Assembly: GCA_026388315.1 (NCBI GenBank)
Contig: JAPLKA010000053.1
Coordinates: 1 to 64,000 of the forward strand
Direction: 5' to 3'
Length of the DNA: 64,000 bases
Source of the DNA: Pseudomonadota bacterium
GTDB taxonomy: Bacteria; Desulfobacterota; Syntrophorhabdia; Syntrophorhabdales; Syntrophorhabdaceae
The translations under genes were made by a program, and so were the position numbers. The notes under the pieces are model-generated. The model searched no databases and was not told the DNA's origin. It saw only the letters and a list, made by a program, of their open reading frames with translations. Shown here in pieces: positions 1-7,180 of this stretch. Within the stretch, counting starts at the first letter, position 1; every line of letters begins with the position of its first letter.

Positions 1-410
1 CATTTCTTCACGTTATCAACATATTGAAACCAATGAAGACTTCAACCGTCACAAATACAAATCTCTACATATCAGGTCCTTGCCTGGATTCGTTGATAAC
101 TGAATGAAATGATCAAAGTCTTGACAGCGTGTTTTCTGTTCCTTTAGATTCCGGGCTTCTTCCTGTAACAAAGCATGGGGCATTTTTGTCGAATGGGCTA
201 TATTTCATTTGGCAATCAATACTCACATCGAGAATATTTCAGCTTTGATCCGTCGTTCCTGTAAATAATAAGCTTTAATGTTATGCAGCAAGCAATATAA
301 CATAATGATTTTAGGATTTTAATACTTGCCAATCCCTGTTGTGGTGCCCATATCCTACAGATATCATTCGTTTTATTTTCATAAGTTTTTATATAAGAAC
401 GTCATTGCCC
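1..410. other. Non-coding left edge of the window
   Basis: I see no convincing gene, RNA or repeat in this AT-rich stretch. It precedes the first integron-type cassette and could be the place where an integrase or attI site has decayed, but no integrase coding sequence is visible on either strand. Confidence 0.4.
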
Positions 411-440
411 TTGACAATACCGTCTGATAATCATAATAAT
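411..440 (+). promoter_or_regulatory. Sigma70-type promoter ahead of the first cassette
   Basis: TTGACA at 411-416 is followed after 18 bp by AATAAT at 435-440. It points into the cassette array, where an integron Pc promoter is expected. The next gene starts about 50 bp further on. Confidence 0.5.
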
Positions 441-469
441 TTAGAAATTATTGGTAGCAGCATATTAAT

Positions 470-476
470 TGTTATG
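470..476 (+). other. Upstream recombination point of cassette 1 (GTTATGA)
   Basis: GTTATGA is a GTTRRRY-type core site. It is the exact reverse complement of TCATAAC, the R'' box of the attC at the end of this cassette (1111-1117). That is what a circular cassette would require, because R' and R'' come from the two ends of the same cassette. No complete attC precedes it, so it may be the remains of attI or of an older attC. Confidence 0.55.
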
Positions 477-495
477 ACCAGACAAGGGAACGAAT

Positions 496-1098
496 ATGAA
501 AGCTCAATATGATCAGCTCATGAAGTCACTTGAAGACCTTCCCTTGAGCAAGGCTCTGCAAAAGACTCTTCGCGTCGGGCAAGAATTGAAAGACAATGAA
601 TTTGAAAAGTGGATTCGACTTGAACTCCATGGCTACTGGAATACCAATTCAGCGCTGAATGAAGATGTAGTGGTGCCTGAGTACCGAACTGTTGCTGGGT
701 ATTACACGGATGACTACGGAAGACAACATGTCTTTTCCGATTCCAATGCTGGTTTTATCAATGAAACACGCTTGAGATTCGGGGTGATTGAGATGGAGGG
801 AATGATCGGAGCAAAAGGCCCTTTAGCTTTCCGCGCCCCACAATTTGCCGAGATCATTCGCAACGAACTTGGGGCAGAGGTAACCACTTTCAATTTTAGT
901 CCAAAAACAGTTCCTGCTGTTTTGGAAGCCATTCGTACTGAACTCTCTGACCGTCTCATGTCAAGAAAAGACAAAATTCAGGAACAAGACCTTGAGACCC
1001 AAGGATCAAGAACGGAAGACGTGATTCAACTAAAACCCAATTTCTACGGCATAGGCGTCGATCTAAAAGCACTTTGGAGGAAGTTCAAGAAGTCATAA
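496..1098 (+). CDS. AbiTii-domain-like protein (cassette 1)
   Basis: This 200-residue soluble protein has at residues 10-47 the pattern of the AbiTii domain: a leucine-rich stretch, 'SKALQKTL', then 'DNEFEKWIRLELHGY', matching the family theme of 'LS.AL.KAL..A..L...E...W...ELNGY'. AbiTii domains occur in abortive-infection and other phage-defence proteins; the molecular action is unknown. The rest of the protein has no recognisable domain. The gene fills a cassette bounded by the core site at 470 and the attC at 1111-1174, the compact form expected of an integron cassette. Assignment rests on the N-terminal pattern only. Confidence 0.55.
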   Translation: MKAQYDQLMKSLEDLPLSKALQKTLRVGQELKDNEFEKWIRLELHGYWNTNSALNEDVVVPEYRTVAGYYTDDYGRQHVFSDSNAGFINETRLRFGVIEMEGMIGAKGPLAFRAPQFAEIIRNELGAEVTTFNFSPKTVPAVLEAIRTELSDRLMSRKDKIQEQDLETQGSRTEDVIQLKPNFYGIGVDLKALWRKFKKS

Positions 1099-1110
1099 AA
1101 GGGAGTGAAG

Positions 1111-1174
1111 TCATAACATACGACTCAGCTAACTCGGCCATAAAGCGGCCTCGTAGCTGAGCCGTATGTTATGC
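1111..1174 (+). repeat. attC recombination site 1
   Basis: The R'' box TCATAAC (1111-1117) and R' box GTTATGC (1168-1174) bracket an imperfect palindrome whose arms pair almost perfectly (CATAACATACG / CGTATGTTATG and CTCAGCTA / TAGCTGAG) with a few unpaired bases, as in integron 59-base elements. It lies 12 bp after the stop codon of the gene upstream. Confidence 0.8.
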
Positions 1175-1187
1175 TTTGAAATGAATA

Positions 1188-1217
1188 TTGACTGACATAT
1201 TTAAAGTACGTTATAAT
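1188..1217 (+). promoter_or_regulatory. Promoter and likely operator of the cassette toxin-antitoxin pair
   Basis: TTGACT (1188-1193), 18 bp, TATAAT (1212-1217). The -10 box is embedded in a direct repeat, GTACGTTA twice (1206 and 1218), a plausible binding site for the antitoxin. Having its own promoter is typical of toxin-antitoxin cassettes. Confidence 0.6.
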
Positions 1218-1242
1218 GTACGTTAATTATGTGAGGTGTCAT

Positions 1243-1524
1243 ATGAAAAGAGTTAGAGTCAACGAAGATATCAGACCAATGTCTGAGTTTCGCACCGGTA
1301 TTGCTTCCTTCCTTAAACAAATACACGACACTAAACGTCCCATGATCATCACGCAACACGGCAAAGGAGTTGCCGTTCTGCTCGATGCGGGCGAGTATGA
1401 GGCAATGCAGGAGAGGATAGAGTTGCTGCAGGACATACAGACATCCATCGGTCAGATTGAAGCTGGTCAGGGAGTGGATCATGACCAGGCCAAAAGGACT
1501 GTATTAAACCGGATCAGGAAATGA
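1243..1524 (+). CDS. Phd/YefM-type antitoxin (cassette 2)
   Basis: The 93-residue protein fits the Phd/YefM antitoxin fold: an N-terminal DNA-binding part ('VNEDIRPMSEFRTGIASFLKQ', of which 'RPMSEFR' is the usual core), then 'RPMIITQHGKGVAVLLDAGEYE', the classic strand-helix of the family, and a C-terminal tail that would wrap the toxin. I prefer the ATG at 1243 over the in-frame start at 1216 because GAGGTG lies just before it. The stop overlaps the toxin start in an ATGA, so the two are translationally coupled. It should neutralise the toxin and repress the promoter at 1188-1217. Confidence 0.85.
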   Translation: MKRVRVNEDIRPMSEFRTGIASFLKQIHDTKRPMIITQHGKGVAVLLDAGEYEAMQERIELLQDIQTSIGQIEAGQGVDHDQAKRTVLNRIRK

Positions 1525-1817
1525 AAATTATCTGGTCTCCTCTCGCAATAGACAGAGTATCAGAGATAGCCACATACATCGCCCAAGAGAATCCCGCTGC
1601 TGCAGAAAAGTGGGTGGACACGGTTTTTCGGAAGGTGGAAGACCTACAGAACTTCCCTGAAAGTGGCAGGGTCGTACCTGAAACCGAAATAAAAACCATA
1701 AGAGAGCTGATATACGGAAACTACCGACTGATTTACCGGCTTGAAGAGAAGAGGATTTCAGTGCTCACTGTTCGGCACGGAAAGCAGATCTTGCCGGTTG
1801 ATGAAATTACGGCATAA
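1521..1817 (+). CDS. RelE/ParE-family toxin (cassette 2)
   Basis: A 98-residue RelE/ParE-superfamily toxin: 'WSPLAIDRVSEIATYIAQENPAAA' helical start, 'FPESGRVVPE' and 'RELIYGNYRLIYRLEE' strands, and a C-terminal 'VLTVRHGKQILP'. The sequence is closer to ParE (gyrase poison) than to RelE (mRNA cleavage), but the target cannot be decided from sequence alone. It overlaps the antitoxin by 4 bp, and its stop codon overlaps the R'' box of the following attC (1812). Toxin-antitoxin cassettes are common in large integrons and are thought to stabilise arrays. Confidence 0.85.
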   Translation: MKIIWSPLAIDRVSEIATYIAQENPAAAEKWVDTVFRKVEDLQNFPESGRVVPETEIKTIRELIYGNYRLIYRLEEKRISVLTVRHGKQILPVDEITA

Positions 1818-1872
1818 CCAGTCGTTGCACCAAATCCGCGCCATGCGCGTCTCGGTGAACTTTTCGTTATGG
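1812..1872 (+). repeat. attC recombination site 2
   Basis: R'' GCATAAC (1812-1818) and R' GTTATGG (1866-1872) lie 61 bp apart end to end, with inner arms GTTGCACC / GGTGAAC and a GC-rich hairpin loop (GCGCCATGCGC). R'' is the reverse complement of the GTTATGC that opens this cassette at 1168, as expected. Confidence 0.75.
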
Positions 1873-3334
1873 TGCCATATCTAGTAGACAACAAAATTGG
1901 GGGTGTTGATTGAAAATTGAATCAATGGGGTTGATTGACTTCAAGCCGATTAAAAATCTGAGCCTGCGGAATTTAGGCAGCGCAGTTGTAATTGCTGGTG
2001 CGAATGGTTCTGGGAAGACCAGATTGAAGATGGCAATTGTGCAGACCCTACAGGGTGTTCCAGTTATGGACATGACGATTCTTGCCACTCGTGATGAGGA
2101 GAGAGAAGAAAAATATTTCAACGCAAGCAAGATTGAAATTAAGAAGGGTGTTCAGAATCCGGTTCTTAATAATTATATAAACAGTAGAAAGTACGGATCG
2201 GGAAAATATGTTGGATCGCTTGTGCAGATTGATTCAGATAGAAGTGTGCAGACCCTTAAATATGGTCAAGTCAATTGGCTGGGTGGAGACCCTGATGATT
2301 TAGATTCGCCAAGTAATTTCTATTTCAATACTTTCACGAATAGATGGCAGGAGTTTGTTACCTACATCCACCAAAAGTCTGCGGCTAGAGATAAGAAACT
2401 CGCGGAAGCCATGAAGGAAACCCCCGACCTTCTTGGAAGCGAAATCTTAAAAAAGCACCCAGATCCGTTTTTGAAATACAAAGAGATATTCACGTCAATC
2501 CTACCCGATAAGACACTGCTGGACATTACCCCGGCTTCTCCTGGAGAGTTTAAATATTCAGACGAATCAGGGCAGCCGTTGCCATTTTCATCCCTTAGTT
2601 CTGGTGAGCAAGAAGTAATAAAAGTCCTCTTTGACGTTGCAAGAAAAGATATTCGACATTCAGTGATAATTGTAGATGAGCCAGAATTGCATCTACATCC
2701 CACGTTGACGTTCAAACTCATTGAAACATTGAAAACCATTGGGGATCATACAAATCAGTTTATATTTCTAACGCATTCTCCCGATCTCATTTCCACCTAC
2801 TATTCAACTGGCGATGTCTACTTTATTGATCAGAAGGATAATGGCGGGAATCAGGCGCATAGGCTTAGTGATCTAGATCACGAGCACAAAGAAGTTGCTT
2901 TGCTTGTTGGTCAAAATCTAGGCATGTTCGCCGTAGGCAAAAAACTGGTGTTTGTAGAGGGGGAAAAATCTAGCATTGATCGTCTTTCCTATCAGAAGAT
3001 TGCGCTGACAATTGATCCGGAAATTAGAGTTCTTCCAGCAGGTTCTGTACTCAACATTATGACGCTCAATAATATTGAAGAGCAGATTAGAAAGGCAATA
3101 TTTGGAATTGATCTTTACATGATTAGAGATCGTGACGGCTTGAGTGATGAGCAAGTTTCAGTTCTGGAAAAGAACGGCAGGATCAAATGCCTTAAACGAA
3201 GGCACGTTGAAAACTACTTTTTAGATGATGAAGTCCTGTTCATGGTCGCCCAGCGACTGTATCTGATAGAGGGGAACCCCTCTCTAACCAGGGAATACAT
3301 TGCCGAGTCAACGAAGAAGATCGCAGAAAACTCA

Positions 3335-4417
3335 CTAGTGTAGTGTCTCAATAATGGCTTTACAATGATTCACTTTTTTAATAATCTCCTCCGCCTTTTT
3401 GGTCCAGACAAAAGGTTGGGGGTCCTCGTTATTGTAGCGTATGTATTCTTCTATGGCAATTACCAATTCCGGTACGCTTTTGAAGACTCCCCGGCGTATC
3501 CTTTTTCTCGTAATTTCCCCGAACCAGCGCTCTACCAGATTCAGCCATGATGAACTTGTAGGCGTGAAGTGGAGAACAAAACGGGGGTGTTTTTCGAGCC
3601 ACACCTTTACATTCGGGTGATTATGTGTTCCGTAGTTGTCCAGAATCAGATGGATATCCAAACCTTTAGGCACTTCCCGGTTAATCCTACGCATGAATTT
3701 CAAAAATTCAGTGTTCCTGTGCCGGGGATAACAGGAGCCGATGACCTTTCCCTCCAGAACATTCAGAGCGGCAAAAAGACAGGTGGTACCGTTCCGCTTG
3801 TAATCATGTGTCATCGTTCCACAGCGTCCTTTCTTCATTGGTAACCCCGGCTGTGTTCTGTCTAAGGCCTGAACCTGAGACTTTTCATCTACACAGAGCA
3901 CTACTGCTTTATCCGGTGGATTTAAGTAGACACCCACCACATCGGTCAGTTTTTCCACGAACCGCTTGTCTTTGGACAACTTGAAGGTTTCCACGCGATG
4001 CGGTTGCAATCCGTGGGCATCCCAGATACGCTGTACAGTCGTATGACTAACACCTTGTACTTTCGCCATCGTTCTCGTTGACCAGTGAGTCGAGTCTTTC
4101 GGGGTGGTATGCAGGGTGGCTTCCACAATGACATGAACTTTCTCTGGATCGAGCCGTCTTGAACTTATACCGTGGGGCGCATCTTCTGACAACCCTGAGG
4201 CGCCCTGTTCACGGAAACGGTTTGTCCACAAAATAACCGTTGGTCGAGAGGTCTCCAGTCTTTTGGCAATAGCGTTATGCGATATGCCTTCTGCCGCAAG
4301 CAAGCAGATACGGGAACGCAGGACCACTCTTTGAGGCGTCTTCTTCGCCCGAATCCAGGCTTCCAATACTTTTCGCTGTTCTTCCGTCATGATCAGTTTA
4401 TCGGCTGGTTTCCACAT
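3335..4417 (-). CDS. IS630-family transposase
   Basis: The 360-residue protein has an N-terminal helix-turn-helix region ('GISHNAIAKRLETSRPTVILW') and a DDE core: Asp in 'VLCVDEKSQ', Asp in 'LILDNYGTH' and Glu in 'SSWLNLVERWF', the hallmark of the IS630/Tc1-mariner superfamily. All catalytic residues are present, so it may be active. The stop codon TAG is made of the duplicated TA target plus the flanking base, so the exact C-terminus depends on the insertion site. It is transcribed against the gene it interrupts. Confidence 0.92.
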   Translation of the reverse strand: MWKPADKLIMTEEQRKVLEAWIRAKKTPQRVVLRSRICLLAAEGISHNAIAKRLETSRPTVILWTNRFREQGASGLSEDAPHGISSRRLDPEKVHVIVEATLHTTPKDSTHWSTRTMAKVQGVSHTTVQRIWDAHGLQPHRVETFKLSKDKRFVEKLTDVVGVYLNPPDKAVVLCVDEKSQVQALDRTQPGLPMKKGRCGTMTHDYKRNGTTCLFAALNVLEGKVIGSCYPRHRNTEFLKFMRRINREVPKGLDIHLILDNYGTHNHPNVKVWLEKHPRFVLHFTPTSSSWLNLVERWFGEITRKRIRRGVFKSVPELVIAIEEYIRYNNEDPQPFVWTKKAEEIIKKVNHCKAIIETLH

Positions 4418-4472
4418 GAAGAATTATAGCACAGCCAATGGTTATTGTAAACATAATACTGTTACACTACAC
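3338..4472 (-). mobile_element. IS630-family insertion sequence
   Basis: The element is 1135 bp, bounded by imperfect inverted repeats of about 30 bp that start GTGTAGTGT and share TTTACAAT further in. It is flanked by TA on both sides (3336-3337 and 4473-4474), the target duplication expected of this family. It carries one transposase gene and sits inside the ATPase-nuclease cassette gene. Confidence 0.9.
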
Positions 4473-4868
4473 TAGGATTTAACGTCTATAAGAATGTTAA
4501 GGATTATTTGAGCTTTAATCATTTTTTGCGATCTCCAACGGTTAAGTGCCTTGAAGCAAAGACGATAGATACGATTAAGGAGGAGATAGTAGCTTCGATC
4601 ACGTTAAACAGAAACGCCCTCGATAATGACATCAGCGATGAAGCCATCCGAGCTTGGGTAAGTGCAGAAGAATATAGGCTGAAAGAAAAACTGCTCAACG
4701 GGGGATGGCTCAATGACTTTCAAGGTAAATACATTTTTAGCCGGATATGCGGTGAAATCTTGAAGGCCGATCAGATCAGAGTACGTCATGCATACGTTGA
4801 TATTGCGCTGGCCGAAAAATCCAGTGTGCTTGCAGAGATAACGGAAATGTTTAAGGGGATGTGATGTT

Positions 4869-4930
4869 GCATAACGAATCGTTTCAGCGGACGCGCAAAA
4901 AGCCACGCGCCGCTGAACTCAAAGTTATGC
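4869..4930 (+). repeat. attC recombination site 3
   Basis: R'' GCATAAC (4869-4875) and R' GTTATGC (4924-4930) enclose the arms TTCAGCGG / CCGCTGAA and a GCGCG-containing apical hairpin; 62 bp in all. This is a textbook 59-base element, 4 bp after the stop of the split ATPase gene. Confidence 0.85.
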
Positions 4931-4953
4931 ATAAAGAACTCGGAGATTAATGA

Positions 4954-5772
4954 ATGAACATTATGGAAAACTTCTACCAAATAGCCTTCATTTTACTTAC
5001 TTCAGTGGGCGGCGCAGTGATAATAATAGCAGCTTTATCAACTTGGCTGGGGAAAGTATGGGCCAATAGAATTCTGGAATCAGACAAGGCTAAGTACACT
5101 CAAGAATTAGACAAAATTCGTCATCAGTTTCAAATCGAGTTTGATCAGCTATCTATTATCCACGAAAATCAAAAGTCTAGTTTTCAGCGCATGATCAAAG
5201 AATTGCACAAATCAATTAAATCTCTGGAACAAGCATATGATGAAGCTTGGCAACCCATAAGTGATAAACATTATGATGCATTAAAAGAAGTAATTATCGA
5301 AGAGTCTCTTTTTTTAGGTGCGGAAGGCGAAAAGGCCTTAAACATCTATCTAGATTTTTTGGGGAAAGCTGTATATTTCCCCGAAGATGAATCACAAGAT
5401 GATAAAACACTTAGAAACATATATGAATTTCTAAATTTTATGTCAGAAAGAATACGCGAATATTTCAGGAAAAGGATTGGTCTTTCCTCAGAAGCTAACC
5501 CACTTCTAGACATAAACTTAATTGCAGCTTGCATCTTAGTTAATGGTGTTCATTTCACAGGTACTAATTTCCCGACCAATCAAATCCTCCTATTCCAATA
5601 CGACATTTCTCCTTCATCGTTCGTCGAAAAGCTAAAGGAGAACATGAGTGCATTAAAGTCAGAACTGAACACACTCATCTCATGCATTGAGTCAGATCGT
5701 GACGAAGGTAAATACTCTTTTAGAGTTTTATCTGAAGCTCGTTACTATCTGAATTTATTTAACGAAGCATAA
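4954..5772 (+). CDS. Membrane-anchored coiled-coil protein of unknown function (cassette 4)
   Basis: I do not recognise this 272-residue protein. Residues 8-35 form one transmembrane helix ('IAFILLTSVGGAVIIIAAL'), followed by a long charged, probably coiled-coil segment (about 40-95) and a helical soluble domain in which 'FVNG'-like hydrophobic patches alternate with acidic stretches. The topology (single N-terminal helix, cytoplasmic helical body) resembles several orphan cassette and defence-associated membrane proteins, but there is no catalytic motif. GGAG at 4942-4945 supports the ATG at 4954. It fills the cassette between attC3 and attC4. Confidence 0.7.
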   Translation: MNIMENFYQIAFILLTSVGGAVIIIAALSTWLGKVWANRILESDKAKYTQELDKIRHQFQIEFDQLSIIHENQKSSFQRMIKELHKSIKSLEQAYDEAWQPISDKHYDALKEVIIEESLFLGAEGEKALNIYLDFLGKAVYFPEDESQDDKTLRNIYEFLNFMSERIREYFRKRIGLSSEANPLLDINLIAACILVNGVHFTGTNFPTNQILLFQYDISPSSFVEKLKENMSALKSELNTLISCIESDRDEGKYSFRVLSEARYYLNLFNEA

Positions 5773-5823
5773 CAAAAGCAATACAGCCGATCGCTAACAC
5801 TCCGGCTGATTTTTTCGTTATGC
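5767..5823 (+). repeat. attC recombination site 4 (end of array)
   Basis: R'' GCATAAC (5767-5773) overlaps the stop codon of the previous gene; R' GTTATGC is at 5817-5823; the inner arms are CAGCCG / CGGCTG. No further attC follows, and the next genes are on the opposite strand, so the cassette array ends here. Confidence 0.8.
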
Positions 5824-5864
5824 TTCGTTTCAATCGGTAATCCTTAGCATTTTATTTAACTGAA

Positions 5865-5948
5865 TCTATTTAGTTGTAGGTGCACAAAATAATTGGTAAT
5901 ATTAACTTTCTCACTGGTCATTTCTGCGCATTACCAAGTAAAAGATGC
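5865..5948 (+). repeat. Diverged ~80-bp repeat, copy 1
   Basis: TTAGTTGTAGGTG, then AAATAA, GGTAA, TCAT and TGC-CATT occur in the same order and spacing at 10629-10712. The two copies lie in direct orientation either side of the MazEF-like pair and sensor kinase. The nature of the repeat is unknown. Confidence 0.45.
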
Positions 5949-6105
5949 TACAAAAACACACCAGTCGCAAATCTCTACTTCAATAAATATAGCGCCCACG
6001 TTTAATGGAAAGGCCTAATGTAACAGAGGGTTACCGCAGAATTCTGATTATAAAGCACATTAGACAAAATATATACTTTTGTATAATTTTAATGAGATTA
6101 CCGAA

Positions 6106-6432
6106 TCACAGCGATAGCACTTGGCGCAGACCCTCTTCTATTTTTTCGAGATCGCCCGGTTTTAAGCTTCCCGCCTTTTGATGGAGTCTGCTTTTGTCTA
6201 TCGCGCGAAGTTGATCACATACCGCCACAACGTTCCGCCTGAGACATTCTACTTCAATGACCAGTGGGGGCCTTGGTGTGCCAGACGAAGAGAGGGGAAG
6301 TACGAGAACAGTTCTCCTGGCATCGTTAATGGGGGTAGCACCGATGAGAACACAGGGCCTTTGTTTTTTGATCTCTGAGCCTACCGCAGGGTCGAGATTC
6401 ACCCAGTAGATGTCACCACGCTTCAGGCTCAA
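6106..6432 (-). CDS. MazF/PemK-family toxin
   Basis: The core 'KRGDIYWVNLDPAVGSEIKKQRP' is the MazF signature (the Gly-Asp loop and the 'GSE..K.RPC' strand), followed by 'VLVLPLSS' and 'CDQLRAIDKSRL', which carry the usual RNA-binding residues. MazF proteins are sequence-specific mRNA interferases. I place the start at the TTG at 6432 because AGGAG lies six bases upstream; the longer frame to 6471 has no ribosome site. That gives 108 residues, the normal family length. It overlaps the antitoxin gene by 20 bp. Confidence 0.85.
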   Translation of the reverse strand: MSLKRGDIYWVNLDPAVGSEIKKQRPCVLIGATPINDARRTVLVLPLSSSGTPRPPLVIEVECLRRNVVAVCDQLRAIDKSRLHQKAGSLKPGDLEKIEEGLRQVLSL

Positions 6433-6646
6433 TGCCGTCTCCTGCAGTAACATCCCACGCCACCATGTCATTGTTTAATGCTTCATCCTTTTCAACTGCC
6501 AGGGCGCATTGAAAGAGCGCTTCTTCCCTGCGGCCGACCTCCTGTTCCAGGAGATCCATGACAACCTGACTCCGTTTTCTCGCCGGTATAACTGTTCTCA
6601 TACGTTTAATAAGGTCATTCGGCAGGGATACGAGTATTTTTTCCAT
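6413..6646 (-). CDS. Ribbon-helix-helix antitoxin paired with MazF-like toxin
   Basis: A 77-residue protein beginning 'MEKILVSLPNDLIKRM', typical of ribbon-helix-helix DNA-binding proteins, with 'KRSQVVMDLLEQEV' forming the second helix and an acidic C-terminal tail ending 'GIEPEAW' that would occupy the toxin groove. The ATG at 6646 has GGAG six bases upstream; the longer frame to 6700 runs across the promoter and is not credible. It precedes and overlaps the toxin gene, the standard antitoxin-first order, and should autorepress the promoter at 6659-6700. Confidence 0.8.
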   Translation of the reverse strand: MEKILVSLPNDLIKRMRTVIPARKRSQVVMDLLEQEVGRREEALFQCALAVEKDEALNNDMVAWDVTAGDGIEPEAW

Positions 6647-6658
6647 AACAACTCCTTT

Positions 6659-6700
6659 GTATATCTTATATAGTATATCTAATTTGCGCGCCCGGTGCAA
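6659..6700 (-). promoter_or_regulatory. Promoter and operator of the MazEF-like pair
   Basis: On the minus strand TTGCAC (6700-6695), 17 bp, TATACT (6677-6672). A direct repeat on the plus strand, GTATATCT at 6659 and 6673 separated by TATATA, covers the -10 box and is a plausible antitoxin operator. Confidence 0.6.
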
Positions 6701-7180
6701 CTACTATTTTGAACCAGTGGGTGCGAGCATACAGAAAAAAGCGTTTTTGCCCCAGCCCCAACATTTGTGCCACCAAGTGCGAATGAGTCCTTTTTTACCA
6801 CACCTCTCCGTTGAGCGCTCCTTCCTGAAATCCACACACACGGCCTTTTCAGTGTCATAGCGGCTTTCATGCGGTAATTAATGATCTGAAATGAACATTT
6901 CTTTAATTCACAAGGATATTATGCGATAATGATAATGAAGCACAACATGTGGTGCAAGATATGATCATGCTGGATTACAACAGAGGTGAGGTTTTTGTGT
7001 GGAGCAGGCGGAACATAAACCCAATCACAAACGAAAAGAAGGGTAGATGGAGAAGAAGTGTAAATAATGCGCTATGATGATGCCGAAAGAAAGAAAAGGA
7101 ATAAAACAAACGAATATAGTAAGAATTAACCGCTATTTTAATGTGAAAAATCTGAGCTACGTCTTTTCCGGGAGACCATC
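6701..7180. other. Non-coding region upstream of the sensor kinase
   Basis: I see no gene here. It must contain the control region of the sensor kinase, but I cannot identify a convincing promoter pair. A ribosome site GGGAGA lies just before the kinase start. Confidence 0.35.

Larger units (their letters stand above)
1910..4864 (+). pseudogene. ABC-class ATPase fused to a TOPRIM/DUF4435-like nuclease (OLD/PARIS-like), split by an IS630 element
   Basis: The 5' part (1910-3337, TTG start after GGGGGTG) encodes Walker A 'GANGSGKT', ABC signature 'LSSGEQ', Walker B 'VIIVDEPELHLHP' and switch 'THSP'. A TOPRIM-like segment follows: 'FVEGEKS', 'MIRDRDG' and 'KRRHVENYFLD', the last being DUF4435-like. 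The frame then runs into an IS630 element. Removing the element and one TA joins codon CTA directly to GGA at 4475 with no frameshift, and the frame continues to 4864, restoring a protein of about 605 residues. Such proteins are defence nucleases (OLD; PARIS AriA/AriB, here in one chain). The intact cassette gene would be functional; the present one is probably inactive. The family call is by motif only. Confidence 0.75.

Noticed and set aside
4508-4864. Separate 118-residue gene after the IS630 element
   Set aside because: It is in frame with the 5' part of the ATPase gene once the IS is removed, so it is the 3' part of the same gene.
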